From Solwaraspora sp. WMMD1047 (lineage in GTDB: Bacteria > Actinomycetota > Actinomycetes > Mycobacteriales > Micromonosporaceae): a stretch of DNA of 64,000 nt. A program made the position numbers and the translations under genes. Below are positions 43,838-52,248 of this stretch, in pieces (position 1 is the stretch's first letter; each line of letters opens with the position of its first letter). The notes under the pieces were generated by a model. The model was given only the letters and a program-made list of their open reading frames with translations, ran no database searches and was not told the DNA's origin. The DNA lies in the NCBI RefSeq assembly GCF_029626155.1, contig NZ_JARUBL010000001.1, positions 2,356,001-2,420,000 on the forward strand. The letters are read 5' to 3'.

Positions 43838-45202
43838 ATGACACCTGGGTACAACCCGACCAGCGGGCAGCCGGTCGGCTCCACCGACGACGAGGCGACC
43901 CATCGGCAGCCGACGGTGCCGAACGGGCCGCTGCCGCCACGGATCCAGCCGCCCTGGGGCCAGAGCGGCCAGTCGCCGGCGCCGCCGTACCCGGGCACCG
44001 CGCCGGCCCAGCCCGCTCATGCGCAGCCCGCTCACGCCCAGCCGGCCCACGCCCAGCCGGTTCCCGCGCAGCCGGCCCACGCGCAGCCGGTTCCCGCGCA
44101 GCCGGCCCACGCGCAGCCAGTTCATGCGCAGCCGGGCTCCGCGCAGCCGGGTCAGTCGGCTCCGCCGCAGCCGGGCGTCCCCGGGCGGCACGGGCAACCC
44201 TCCCATCCGGGACAGTCCGCGCCGCCCGCCTATCCGGGTCAGCCCAGTCAGACTGGTCAGCCCGGTCAGCCCGGTCAGCCGGTGGTCCCGCCGCCGGGGT
44301 CGCCGTACGCGCGGCCCCCGGCCGCCTACTCACCGGCGCCGACGTCCGCGTCGCCGTTCGACCCGCAGTCGGCTCCGCCCGCGTTCGGCGGACTGATGGC
44401 CCCGGGCCAGGATCAGCCCCGGCGGCCGAGTTGGCCGGGGATCACCGCGCTGGCGCTGGTCGTCCTCCTGCTCGGCGTGGTCGGCTTCCAGGCGTACCAG
44501 ATAAACCGGCTCTCCGACCGGCTCGGCGACGCCGACCTGCGGCTGGCCGAGGCGCAGGCGTCCGACGACGGTCGGCTCGACGAGCTGGAGGGCCGTGCCG
44601 GGGTGCTGGAGGAGCAGGCCGGCAACGTCTTCAACCCGGAGGCGATCTCCAGCGCGGTGCTGCCCAGCGTGTTCCGGGTCCGGGCCGGCAGCTTCACCGG
44701 AACCGCCTTCGCGGTCGGTGAACCGGCCGCCGACGGGGGCACCAACCTGTTCACCAACTACCACGTCGTCGAATCGGTCTGGGACAGCGGCGGACGGCAG
44801 GTCTTCCTGGAGCGGACCGACCAGCGGTTCCCGGCCACTATCGTCAAGGTCGACAAGGGCAATGACGTGGCCCAGCTTCGTACCGACAACAAGTTCGACG
44901 GCCTCTCCACTGCCGCCGCCGAGGTGAAGTCCGGGCAGCAGATCATCGTGGTGGGCGCGCCGCTCGGGCTGGCCGACACGGTGACCACCGGTGTGGTCAG
45001 CACCGCCGCCCGCAAACTGGAGGACGGATCCGGCACCCGGATCCAGTTCGACGCCCCGATCAACCCGGGCAACTCCGGCGGACCGGTGATCAACGGCTCG
45101 AAGCAGGTCGTCGGGATCGCCACTGCGAAGGCGCGGGACGCCGAGGGCATCGGCCTCGCCGTCCCCATCAAGACCGCCTGCGACGAATTCAAGATCTGCT
45201 GA
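43838..45202 (+). CDS. membrane-anchored HtrA-like serine protease
   Basis: A 454-residue protein. Residues 1 to about 195 are a Pro/Gln/Ala-rich cytoplasmic tail, including ten AQPxx repeats. One membrane segment follows (ITALALVVLLLGVVGF, about 205-222), then a short coiled coil (INRLSDRLGDADLRLAEAQ) and an extracellular trypsin-like domain. The triad is His309 (TNYHVVES), Asp343 (GNDVAQL) and Ser413 (NPGNSGGPV). There is no PDZ domain, unlike typical HtrA. GGGAGG precedes the ATG by 8 nt. It may act in envelope protein quality control or signalling. The next gene has a similar layout with no protease. Confidence 0.88.
   Translation: MTPGYNPTSGQPVGSTDDEATHRQPTVPNGPLPPRIQPPWGQSGQSPAPPYPGTAPAQPAHAQPAHAQPAHAQPVPAQPAHAQPVPAQPAHAQPVHAQPGSAQPGQSAPPQPGVPGRHGQPSHPGQSAPPAYPGQPSQTGQPGQPGQPVVPPPGSPYARPPAAYSPAPTSASPFDPQSAPPAFGGLMAPGQDQPRRPSWPGITALALVVLLLGVVGFQAYQINRLSDRLGDADLRLAEAQASDDGRLDELEGRAGVLEEQAGNVFNPEAISSAVLPSVFRVRAGSFTGTAFAVGEPAADGGTNLFTNYHVVESVWDSGGRQVFLERTDQRFPATIVKVDKGNDVAQLRTDNKFDGLSTAAAEVKSGQQIIVVGAPLGLADTVTTGVVSTAARKLEDGSGTRIQFDAPINPGNSGGPVINGSKQVVGIATAKARDAEGIGLAVPIKTACDEFKIC
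44006..44155 (+). repeat. 15-bp coding minisatellite (AQPxx)
   Basis: Ten tandem 15-bp units encoding Ala-Gln-Pro-x-x (AQPAH, AQPVP, AQPGS and others) in the cytoplasmic tail of the HtrA-like protease. The reading frame is kept in every copy. Confidence 0.85.
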
Positions 45203-45275
45203 CCGGGCCACCCCGTCAGCGCCGGTTCCGCGGACACGTGCCGCCGCCGGTCCCCGTCTCCCTGGAGGAACTGCA

Positions 45276-46130
45276 ATGTCCTACCCCCCGACCGGTCCCG
45301 GCGGCGAGTCCGGCAACCAGCCGGGCGGCGGCGACCCGGGCTACTCGCTGCCCCCCGGCCAGCCCGGGCAACAGCCCTACCCGGGTCCGCCGGCCGGGTC
45401 GCCCTATCCGCCGCCGCCGACCGCTCCCCAGCCGGCGTCGCCGTACCAGGTGAACCCGCAGCACCAGCCGCCGTCGTCCGCGCCGCCGTACCAGCCGCCG
45501 TCCTCGGCGCCGCCGTACCAGCCGCCGTCGTCCGCGCCGCCGCACCAGGCGCCGCCCACGGTGCCGTTCCAGTCCGTGCCGCCCTCCTCGGTGCCGCCGT
45601 ACCAGGCGGCGCCCCAGCAGGGCACGCCGATGTCCGGCCCGCCGTACGGGCAGCTGTCCGGGCCGCCGATGTCCGGGCCGCCCGGTCCGGGCGGGCCGTA
45701 CCCGGGCGGCGGGCTGCCGCAGCCGGCCGGTGCCGGGCCGAAGCGCAGCCCGATGGTGCTGGTGCTCGCCATCGTGGCGGGCCTGCTGCTCCTGGTGAGC
45801 GGCCTGATGACCGGGCTGTTCGTCACCAAGTCGAACGAGGCGAGCACCCAGACCAACCTGGTCGCCGAGCGGGACAGCACGATCGACGCCAACCAGCAGG
45901 AGATCGAGCGGCTCAAGCGGGATCTGGAGCAGGCCAACCAGAAGGTCCAGCAGACCGAGCAGGACCTGGCCGGCACCAAGACCGACCGGGACGAGCAGGA
46001 GCGGCAGAAGCAGGTCATCGGGCAGTGCCTGGAGTCGCTGGCCGCGGTCGGCCAGGCGCAGGGCGCCGCCCGGGACCGGGCACTGGCGGCGGCCGAACGG
46101 GTCTGCTCCGAGGCGGAGGACTACCTCTGA
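45276..46130 (+). CDS. Pro-rich membrane protein with coiled coil
   Basis: A 284-residue protein. Residues 1-155 are Pro/Gly/Ser/Tyr/Gln-rich and probably disordered, including three PPSSAPPYQ-type repeats. One membrane segment follows (MVLVLAIVAGLLLLVSGLMTG, about 160-180). The rest is a predicted coiled coil (IERLKRDLEQANQKVQQTEQDLAG) and a short helical end with two cysteines (QCLESLA and VCSEAEDYL). It shares its layout with the upstream protease, so the two may work together at the membrane. GGAGG precedes the ATG by 7 nt. Function unknown. Confidence 0.7.
   Translation: MSYPPTGPGGESGNQPGGGDPGYSLPPGQPGQQPYPGPPAGSPYPPPPTAPQPASPYQVNPQHQPPSSAPPYQPPSSAPPYQPPSSAPPHQAPPTVPFQSVPPSSVPPYQAAPQQGTPMSGPPYGQLSGPPMSGPPGPGGPYPGGGLPQPAGAGPKRSPMVLVLAIVAGLLLLVSGLMTGLFVTKSNEASTQTNLVAERDSTIDANQQEIERLKRDLEQANQKVQQTEQDLAGTKTDRDEQERQKQVIGQCLESLAAVGQAQGAARDRALAAAERVCSEAEDYL
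45468..45548 (+). repeat. 27-bp coding repeat (PPSSAPPYQ x3)
   Basis: Three tandem 27-bp units encoding PPSSAPPYQ, PPSSAPPYQ and PPSSAPPHQ. Confidence 0.85.
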
Positions 46131-46254
46131 CCACCGACCGGTGAGCATCCGACCGAGGTGAACCAGCCGATGGAACCGGTTGTCGCGCAGCTCGCGGCGG
46201 CCGGTTCCATCGGTTCATCCGGCGACCGGCGCCCCGGGTCGGTTGTTCTCCGGG

Positions 46255-46342
46255 TCGGGCTGTCAGGCGGCGCCGGTCGGGCTGTCAGGCGGCGCCGGTC
46301 GGGCTGTCAGGCGGCGCCGGTCGGGCTGTCAGGCGGCGCCGG
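46255..46342. repeat. four perfect 22-bp tandem repeats
   Basis: The unit is TCGGGCTGTCAGGCGGCGCC plus GG, repeated four times without change. The last copy includes the stop codon and final codons of the DUF3000 gene; the other three lie downstream of it. Each unit contains the palindrome CGGCGCCG. They could act in series as weak hairpins at the end of the transcript. Confidence 0.85.
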
Positions 46343-46901
46343 CGGGCCGGGAGGCGGGCAGGGCGGTGACCCCCGGCGGCGGCAGGCCGGCGGTGGAGGC
46401 GAGCAGCGTGCACCAGGCCAGCAGATGCGCCTCCAGGTCGTCGCCGAGCGGAGTCCAGGACGCCCGGATCTCGATGTCACCGGCGGCCGGCGGGCCGGCC
46501 AGGTCACCGAACCGGGTGGACATGGTCTGGGTCACGGTGCCGCCGAGGGCCCGGTGCGGCGCGGCCAAGGCGTCGAGCGCGTCGGTGAGCCAGGTCCAGC
46601 CGACGGTGGGCAGCAGCGGGTCCGCCGCGAGGTCGACCTCCATCTCCGCGGTCACGTAGGTGACCAGCCGCAGCGTGCCCTCCCACGCCTCGTGCCCGGC
46701 CGGGTCGTGCAGCAGGATGAGCCGCCCGGTGGCCACCTCGTCGCCGGCGCGCAGCACGGTGCCGCTCAGCGCGAACGCGTACGGGGCGAGTCGCTGCGGC
46801 GAGCCCACCTCCTCAAGGAGGATCTCCTCGCGGGGCGCCGCCGAACGCAGACCGGCGACCGCGCGGGCGAAGGTCTCCGGGAGCACGGTCGGGGGTGCCA
46901 T
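46329..46901 (-). CDS. DUF3000 domain protein
   Basis: A 190-residue soluble protein of a family restricted to actinobacteria and commonly found next to hemE. Recognisable parts are [43 protein letters not shown] and [21 protein letters not shown]. The function is not known; the steady link to haem genes is the best clue. The ATG is 6 nt after TAGGCT (46913-46908), indicating a leaderless message divergent from hemE. The C-terminus ends in the first of four 22-bp repeats. Confidence 0.85.
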   Translation of the reverse strand: MAPPTVLPETFARAVAGLRSAAPREEILLEEVGSPQRLAPYAFALSGTVLRAGDEVATGRLILLHDPAGHEAWEGTLRLVTYVTAEMEVDLAADPLLPTVGWTWLTDALDALAAPHRALGGTVTQTMSTRFGDLAGPPAAGDIEIRASWTPLGDDLEAHLLAWCTLLASTAGLPPPGVTALPASRPAGAA

Positions 46902-47099
46902 GTTCGCAGCCTAAGCCGATTCCGGGTCGGATGCCGGTGCGCCGCGCCGGGGTCCGGACCCCCTACGGCCGTTCGGATACCCGGGAGTAGCCCGACGGGC
47001 CAGGTGCCGACCCCGGGACACCGGGGACGGATCGCGGCGCACGCCACAAACCGGGTGGCGGGCACCGGCCGACGGGCAGGCCGTGGCACGATGGCGGCG

Positions 47100-48182
47100 A
47101 TGAGCACCGCTACCACGGGCAGCCCGGCCCGAGACGGAGAACCCGTGACGGGTGGGCCGGCCGACTCCCCGTTCGTCCGCGCCTGCTGGCGACGGCCGGT
47201 CCCGCACACCCCGGTCTGGTTCATGCGCCAGGCCGGCCGGTCGCTGCCGGAGTACCGGGAGATCCGGGCCGAGGTCGGGATGCTCGACTCCTGCCGCAGC
47301 CCGGAGCTGGTCACCGAGATCACCCTGCAGCCGGTCCGCCGGCACGGGGTGGACGCGGCGATCCTGTTCAGCGACATCGTGGTGCCGCTGACGGCGGCCG
47401 GGGTGGACCTGGACATCGTGCCCGGCACCGGTCCGGTGGTGGCCGAGCCGGTGCGTACCCTCGGCGAGGTCGACCGGATCCGCCCGATCACCGCGGCCGA
47501 CGTATCCTATGTGGACGAAGCGGTCCGGATGCTCGTCGCCGAGCTGGGCCAGACCCCGCTGATCGGCTTCGCCGGGGCGCCCTTCACGCTCGCCAGCTAC
47601 CTGGTCGAGGGCGGCCCGTCCCGCACCCACTCGCGGACCAAGGCCCTGATGTACGGCGCGCCGCAGGTCTGGCACGCGCTCTGCGCCCGGCTGGCCGAGA
47701 TCACCCTGGAGTTCCTGCTGGTGCAGGTCCGGGCCGGCGTCTCCGCGGTGCAGCTCTTCGACTCCTGGGCCGGCGCCCTCTCCGAGGCCGACTACCGGCG
47801 GTTCGTGATGCCGCACTCGTCGGTGGTGCTCGCCGGGCTCGCCGACACCGGCGTGCCCCGGATCCACTTCGGGGTCGGCACCGCCGAACTGCTGGCCGCG
47901 ATGGGCGAGGCCGGCGCCGACGTGGTCGGCGTCGACTGGCGTACGCCGCTGGACGCGGCCACCGTGCGGATCGGCCCGGACCGGGCGGTGCAGGGCAACC
48001 TCGACCCGTGCCTGCTCTTCGCACCGTGGCCGGTGATCGAGACCGAGGTACGCCGGATCCTCACCCAGGGCCAGGTCGCCCCCGGCCACGTCTTCAACCT
48101 CGGCCACGGCGTGCTGCCGGAGACCGACCCCGACGTGCTCACCCGGGTGGCCGCCCTGGTGCACGAGGCGTCCGCCCGCTGA
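47100..48182 (+). CDS. hemE: uroporphyrinogen decarboxylase
   Basis: A 360-residue enzyme that converts uroporphyrinogen III to coproporphyrinogen III in the cytoplasm. Signatures are [15 protein letters not shown] (substrate-binding Arg residues), [15 protein letters not shown] with the catalytic Asp, [17 protein letters not shown], and [14 protein letters not shown] near the end. The ATG at 47100 is chosen; another ATG three codons upstream is equally possible, and neither has a ribosome site. It is the first of three haem genes, followed by hemY and chdC. Confidence 0.93.
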   Translation: MSTATTGSPARDGEPVTGGPADSPFVRACWRRPVPHTPVWFMRQAGRSLPEYREIRAEVGMLDSCRSPELVTEITLQPVRRHGVDAAILFSDIVVPLTAAGVDLDIVPGTGPVVAEPVRTLGEVDRIRPITAADVSYVDEAVRMLVAELGQTPLIGFAGAPFTLASYLVEGGPSRTHSRTKALMYGAPQVWHALCARLAEITLEFLLVQVRAGVSAVQLFDSWAGALSEADYRRFVMPHSSVVLAGLADTGVPRIHFGVGTAELLAAMGEAGADVVGVDWRTPLDAATVRIGPDRAVQGNLDPCLLFAPWPVIETEVRRILTQGQVAPGHVFNLGHGVLPETDPDVLTRVAALVHEASAR

Positions 48183-48200
48183 GCCGGCCAACCGCCTGAC

Positions 48201-49808
48201 ATGAGCACCTCCGCCGGACCCACGCCGGACCCGGTCCGACCCGGCACCGTCCGCGCCGGTGCAGGCCACCCCGGCGCTGGCCGCGCCGGCGCTGGCCGCT
48301 TCGGTCCGCGGATCGCCGTCGTCGGCGGCGGGGTGACCGGGCTGGCCGCCGCGCTGCGGCTGCGGGACCGGGCCCCGGCCGGCAGCGAGATCACCGTGTA
48401 CGAGCAGTCCGCCGCGCTCGGCGGCAAGCTGAGCACCGGCGAGCTGGCCGGGTCGGCGGTCGAGTTCGGCGCCGAGGCGTTCCTGGTCCGCGACCCGACC
48501 GGCGCGGACTCCGCCGCCGTCGCGCTGGCCCGCCGGCTCGGGCTCGGCGGCGACCTGGTCCACCCGGTCGTCGGGCGGGCCGCGATCGTGGTGGGCGGTG
48601 AACTCCGGCCGATCCCGGCCGGGACGCTTGTCGGCGTACCCGGGGATCTGGCCGCGGTGGCGGCGGTGGCCCGGCCGGCCGCGGACGCCGACCGGGACGG
48701 CGGCCGGCCGCTGCTCGGCCCGGACGAGGACGTCGCGGTCGGGGCGCTGGTGCGCGACCGGCTCGGCGACGAGGTGGCCGACCGGCTGGTCGACCCGATG
48801 CTGGGCGGGGTGTACGCCGGCCGGGCCGACGACCTGTCGCTGGCCGCGACGATGCCGGCGCTGGCCCGGACGGCCCGGACCGAGCCGACCCTGACCGGGG
48901 CGGTACGCGCCGCGCTGGCGGCGGCCCCCCGCACCGCCGGCGCCCCGGTCTTCGCCACCGTCTCCGGCGGGCTGGGCCGCCTGGTGACCGCCATCGAGAA
49001 AGCTCTTACCGACCCGGCGGGCGCACCGGCTCCGGCCACTGGCGACCTGGCCGGTCCGGCCGATGGGGACCCGACCGATCCGGTCGATGGCGGACCGCAG
49101 CCGCCCGGCGGTCCGGTGCGGATCCGGCTCGGTGCGGCGGTGCGCGAGCTGAGCCCGACCCCCACCGGATGGCGCCTGGTGGTCGGACCGACCCGGGGGG
49201 CCGAGCTGGTCGAGGCCGACGCGGTGCTGCTCGCCCTGCCGGCCCGGCCGGCGGCCCGGCTGCTCGCCGGCCTCGACACCCCGGCGGCCGGCCTGGTCGG
49301 CGCCCTCGACTACGCCAGCGTGGCGCTGGTCACCCTGCTGCTGCCGCCGGACGCGGCCGGGCGGCTGCCGGCGCTCTCCGGGTTCCTGGTGCCGGCCGCC
49401 GAGCGCACCCTGATCAAGGCGGCCACCTTCTTCACCACCAAGTGGGGCGCCCGCCCGGACGGCCGGGTGCTGCTGCGCGCCTCGATCGGCCGGTACGGCG
49501 AGGAGCAGCTGCTGCACCGACCGGACGAGGAGCTGGCCGCCACCGCGCACCGCGAACTGGCCGGCCTGCTCGGCGGCCTGCCGGCACCGCAGGCCAGCCA
49601 GGTCCGCCGCTGGGGCGGGGCACTGCCGCAGTACCGTCCCGGCCACCTCGGCCGGGTGGCGACCGCCCGGGACCGGCTGCGCGCCACCCACCCGACGATC
49701 GCGCTGGCCGGCGCCGGCTACGACGGGGTCGGCATCCCGGCCTGCGTCCGGTCCGGGGAGGCCGCCGCGGAGGAGATCATCACGTCCCTGGGAGGATGGA
49801 CGGCATGA
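48201..49808 (+). CDS. hemY: coproporphyrinogen III oxidase (HemY/CgoX type)
   Basis: A 535-residue FAD oxidase. [19 protein letters not shown] is the dinucleotide-binding fold; [12 protein letters not shown] follows. The end has [24 protein letters not shown], the second FAD motif. The family is often named protoporphyrinogen oxidase. Because chdC follows, it probably oxidises coproporphyrinogen to coproporphyrin III in the coproporphyrin-dependent pathway. There is an Ala/Gly/Pro-rich leader of about 35 residues, and a similar insertion at about 270-305. Its stop overlaps the chdC start (ATGA). Confidence 0.9.
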   Translation: MSTSAGPTPDPVRPGTVRAGAGHPGAGRAGAGRFGPRIAVVGGGVTGLAAALRLRDRAPAGSEITVYEQSAALGGKLSTGELAGSAVEFGAEAFLVRDPTGADSAAVALARRLGLGGDLVHPVVGRAAIVVGGELRPIPAGTLVGVPGDLAAVAAVARPAADADRDGGRPLLGPDEDVAVGALVRDRLGDEVADRLVDPMLGGVYAGRADDLSLAATMPALARTARTEPTLTGAVRAALAAAPRTAGAPVFATVSGGLGRLVTAIEKALTDPAGAPAPATGDLAGPADGDPTDPVDGGPQPPGGPVRIRLGAAVRELSPTPTGWRLVVGPTRGAELVEADAVLLALPARPAARLLAGLDTPAAGLVGALDYASVALVTLLLPPDAAGRLPALSGFLVPAAERTLIKAATFFTTKWGARPDGRVLLRASIGRYGEEQLLHRPDEELAATAHRELAGLLGGLPAPQASQVRRWGGALPQYRPGHLGRVATARDRLRATHPTIALAGAGYDGVGIPACVRSGEAAAEEIITSLGGWTA

Positions 49809-50509
49809 GTGCGGACCAGACCAACGCCGCCCGGCTGCGCGAGTTGAACGCCAGCATCCGCTACACGATGTGGTCGGTGTTCCGGGCCACCGGGCCGTTG
49901 CCCGCCCAGCGCGACGAGATCGCGGCCGAGGTCGAGACGCTCTTCGGCGAGCTAGCCGGCAAGGACGTCGTGGTCCGGGGCAGCTACGACCTGGCCGGGC
50001 TGCGCGCCGACGCCGACCTCATGCTCTGGTGGCACGCGCCGTCCAGCGACGCGCTGCAGGAGGCGTACGCGCTGCTGCGCCGCACCGCGCTCGGGCGGCA
50101 CCTGGCGCCGGTCTGGTCGCAGCTCGCCCTGCACCGGCCGGCCGAGTTCAACAAGAGCCACGTGCCGGCGTTCCTGGCCGGCGAGGCGGCCCGCGCCTAC
50201 GTCAGCGTCTACCCGTTCGTCCGCTCCTACGAGTGGTATCTGCTGCCCGATGAGGAACGCCGCGAGATGCTCGCCGAACACGGCCGGATGGCGCGCGGCT
50301 ACCCGGACGTGCGGGCGAACACCGTCGCCTCGTTCTCGCTCGGCGACTACGAGTGGATCCTCGCCTTCGAGGCCGATGAGCTGCACCGGATCGTCGACCT
50401 GATGCGGGACCTGCGGGCCTCGCGGGCCCGCCGGCACGTCCGCGAGGAGATCCCGTTCTACACCGGCCGCCGCCGGTCGATGGCCGAGTTGGTCGCCGCC
50501 CTGCCGTAA
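49805..50509 (+). CDS. chdC: coproheme decarboxylase
   Basis: A 234-residue enzyme (formerly HemQ) that converts iron-coproporphyrin III to haem b using hydrogen peroxide. Tyr136 (SVYPFVR) and His159 (AEHGR) sit one residue beyond the catalytic Tyr135 and proximal His158 known in Corynebacterium diphtheriae, and His119 (NKSHVP) fits the distal His118. The motif [13 protein letters not shown] at the end is typical. GGAGG lies 9 nt before the ATG at 49805, within the end of hemY. It completes the Gram-positive haem pathway. Confidence 0.93.
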   Translation: MSADQTNAARLRELNASIRYTMWSVFRATGPLPAQRDEIAAEVETLFGELAGKDVVVRGSYDLAGLRADADLMLWWHAPSSDALQEAYALLRRTALGRHLAPVWSQLALHRPAEFNKSHVPAFLAGEAARAYVSVYPFVRSYEWYLLPDEERREMLAEHGRMARGYPDVRANTVASFSLGDYEWILAFEADELHRIVDLMRDLRASRARRHVREEIPFYTGRRRSMAELVAALP

Positions 50510-50649
50510 CGGACGTCGGCCCGTTCCGACCCGCCATCGCTGGCGCCGGCCCCGCCTCGCCCGGCACCGGCCCGGATAGCTGCCGGTCAACGCGGGAGCG
50601 GGTGTGTCGTCTCGCTAGGATCCGCACTGAGGGAAGGCGGGGTGTGGGG

Positions 50650-52221
50650 ATGCAGCCGGTGGTTCCATATCAGCTGATCGAGGTGCTGGGCTCCTGTCAG
50701 GTCGGCAGTGTCTGGTCCGCTGTCGACCCGGAGGGCACCCAGCTGACCGTGGCGGTGCTGGACGCGGTGGTCGCCGCCGACGAGCGCTGGCGGGCCGCGT
50801 TCACCGCGACCGCCAACGCCCTGGCCCAGCCGGAGGCGGGCGGCCCCCGTTATCTCTGGGCCGATTTCTCGGCACCGGCGCCGTGGGTGGCGTACCCGGT
50901 GGACGGGACGGCGGGCGCCGAGCAGATGTTCCTCGCGCTCGGGATGGACTACCAGCCGGTGCCGCCGGACACCGCCGCGGCCGGTCAGCCGGCCGAGCGG
51001 CCGTTGGACGCGCTGCCGGCCGACGGGTCCCCGTTGGACGACACCCAGCGGATCGACGCGGCCGAGCCGGTCGAGCCGGCTGCCGACGCGGCGGACCAGC
51101 CGTCAGCGGGCCACCCCGACCAGATCGGCCGGCAGCCCGCGCCGGGGCAGCCCGCCGAGCCGGCACCGCCGCAGGTCGCTCCACACTCGCCCCCGGCCGC
51201 CCCACAGCCGCCGGTGGCGCCGCAGTCCCCGGTGGCGCCGCAGTCGCCAGGTGGTCCCTGGTCGGAGCCGGAGCAGCCGGTGGGCTACACCCCGTCGGTG
51301 TACGTGCCGGCGCAGCAGATCCCCGGGCAGCGGCAACCGGTCTCCGGACCGCCGTTCGGGGTGTCGGCGCCACCCAACCAGGTCTCCTCGCCGCCGCACC
51401 AGATCTCCTCGCCCCCGCACCAGGTCTCGGCCACTCCGCATTCGACGGTCTCCCCGGTCTCGCCGGTCGGTTACACCGCGTACGACCCGCTCACCGCGCC
51501 CGGCCGGCGGATCGAGCCGACCGAGCCGGCCCGGCCGCGCCGGACCGGCCTGTGGATCGGGATCGCCGCGCTCGTGCTGGTGCTGCTCGTCGGCGGCGGG
51601 ACGTTCCTCGCGCTCTCCGGTTCGGACGGCGAGGACCCACCCGTCACGGCGCCGACCGCGAGCAGCGTTCCGTCGGTGGCGATGCCGACCGCCTCGCCGC
51701 TGGCGCCCGGCATCGAGCCGCCGCGGGAGGGGGAGTGGCCGGCCCAGTGGCCGCGATTCAGCAGCTCGGACGGCATCCAGACCCTCACCGGACTGGACGG
51801 TCTGGGCTTCACGGTGAAGGTGCCGAAGGGCTGGCAGTGCGACCCGGGCGGCCGGGCCGAAGGGTACGCCAAGTACAACTGCGGCGCGACGGCGGACGCT
51901 GGCGCAAAGATCGGCGGGGAGATCGTGGTGCGCACCTGCCCCGAGCCGTGCGCCGGGGACCAGCAGCGCGCCATGCGCCGGGCCGAGGAGGCGTGGGGGC
52001 TGCAGTGGGTCTCGACCGGACCGCTCGCCGCGTACGCCGAAAGCAGCTCGTTGCAGGTCGACGGTGAGCAGCGCTACGGCCTGGTGGTGGTGGCGTACTG
52101 GCGCAGCGGCCCGGACGGGGAGATCGACCGGCAGCTGGTGTTCCGGATGACGGCACCGGTGGACGGCGCCAACCAGCTGCGCCGGGTCGCCAACTACCTG
52201 CGGGACACCATCATCTTCTGA
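50650..52221 (+). CDS. kinase-like membrane protein (pseudokinase N-lobe)
   Basis: A 523-residue protein. Residues 1 to about 110 resemble the N-lobe of a serine/threonine kinase (YQLIEVLGSCQVGSVWSAVDPEGTQ). The lysine of the V-A-V-K motif is absent (LTVAVLDA) and no catalytic lobe follows, so it cannot phosphorylate. A long Pro/Gln-rich section with Ser/Thr follows, then one membrane segment (about 301-325, LWIGIAALVLVLLVGGGTFLAL). The external domain of about 180 residues has several cysteines and no family I recognise. It may bind a protein or nucleotide inside and report on the envelope. Confidence 0.65.
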   Translation: MQPVVPYQLIEVLGSCQVGSVWSAVDPEGTQLTVAVLDAVVAADERWRAAFTATANALAQPEAGGPRYLWADFSAPAPWVAYPVDGTAGAEQMFLALGMDYQPVPPDTAAAGQPAERPLDALPADGSPLDDTQRIDAAEPVEPAADAADQPSAGHPDQIGRQPAPGQPAEPAPPQVAPHSPPAAPQPPVAPQSPVAPQSPGGPWSEPEQPVGYTPSVYVPAQQIPGQRQPVSGPPFGVSAPPNQVSSPPHQISSPPHQVSATPHSTVSPVSPVGYTAYDPLTAPGRRIEPTEPARPRRTGLWIGIAALVLVLLVGGGTFLALSGSDGEDPPVTAPTASSVPSVAMPTASPLAPGIEPPREGEWPAQWPRFSSSDGIQTLTGLDGLGFTVKVPKGWQCDPGGRAEGYAKYNCGATADAGAKIGGEIVVRTCPEPCAGDQQRAMRRAEEAWGLQWVSTGPLAAYAESSSLQVDGEQRYGLVVVAYWRSGPDGEIDRQLVFRMTAPVDGANQLRRVANYLRDTIIF

Positions 52222-52248
52222 CCCGGCCCCCGACCGCGGGGCATCGAC

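Noticed and set aside
46255-46342. CRISPR array
   Set aside because: The four 22-bp units are directly adjacent with no unique spacers, and no cas genes are present.
46911-49691. Minus-strand open frame of about 926 codons opposite hemE and hemY
   Set aside because: It spans two well-defined genes in antisense and has no domain.
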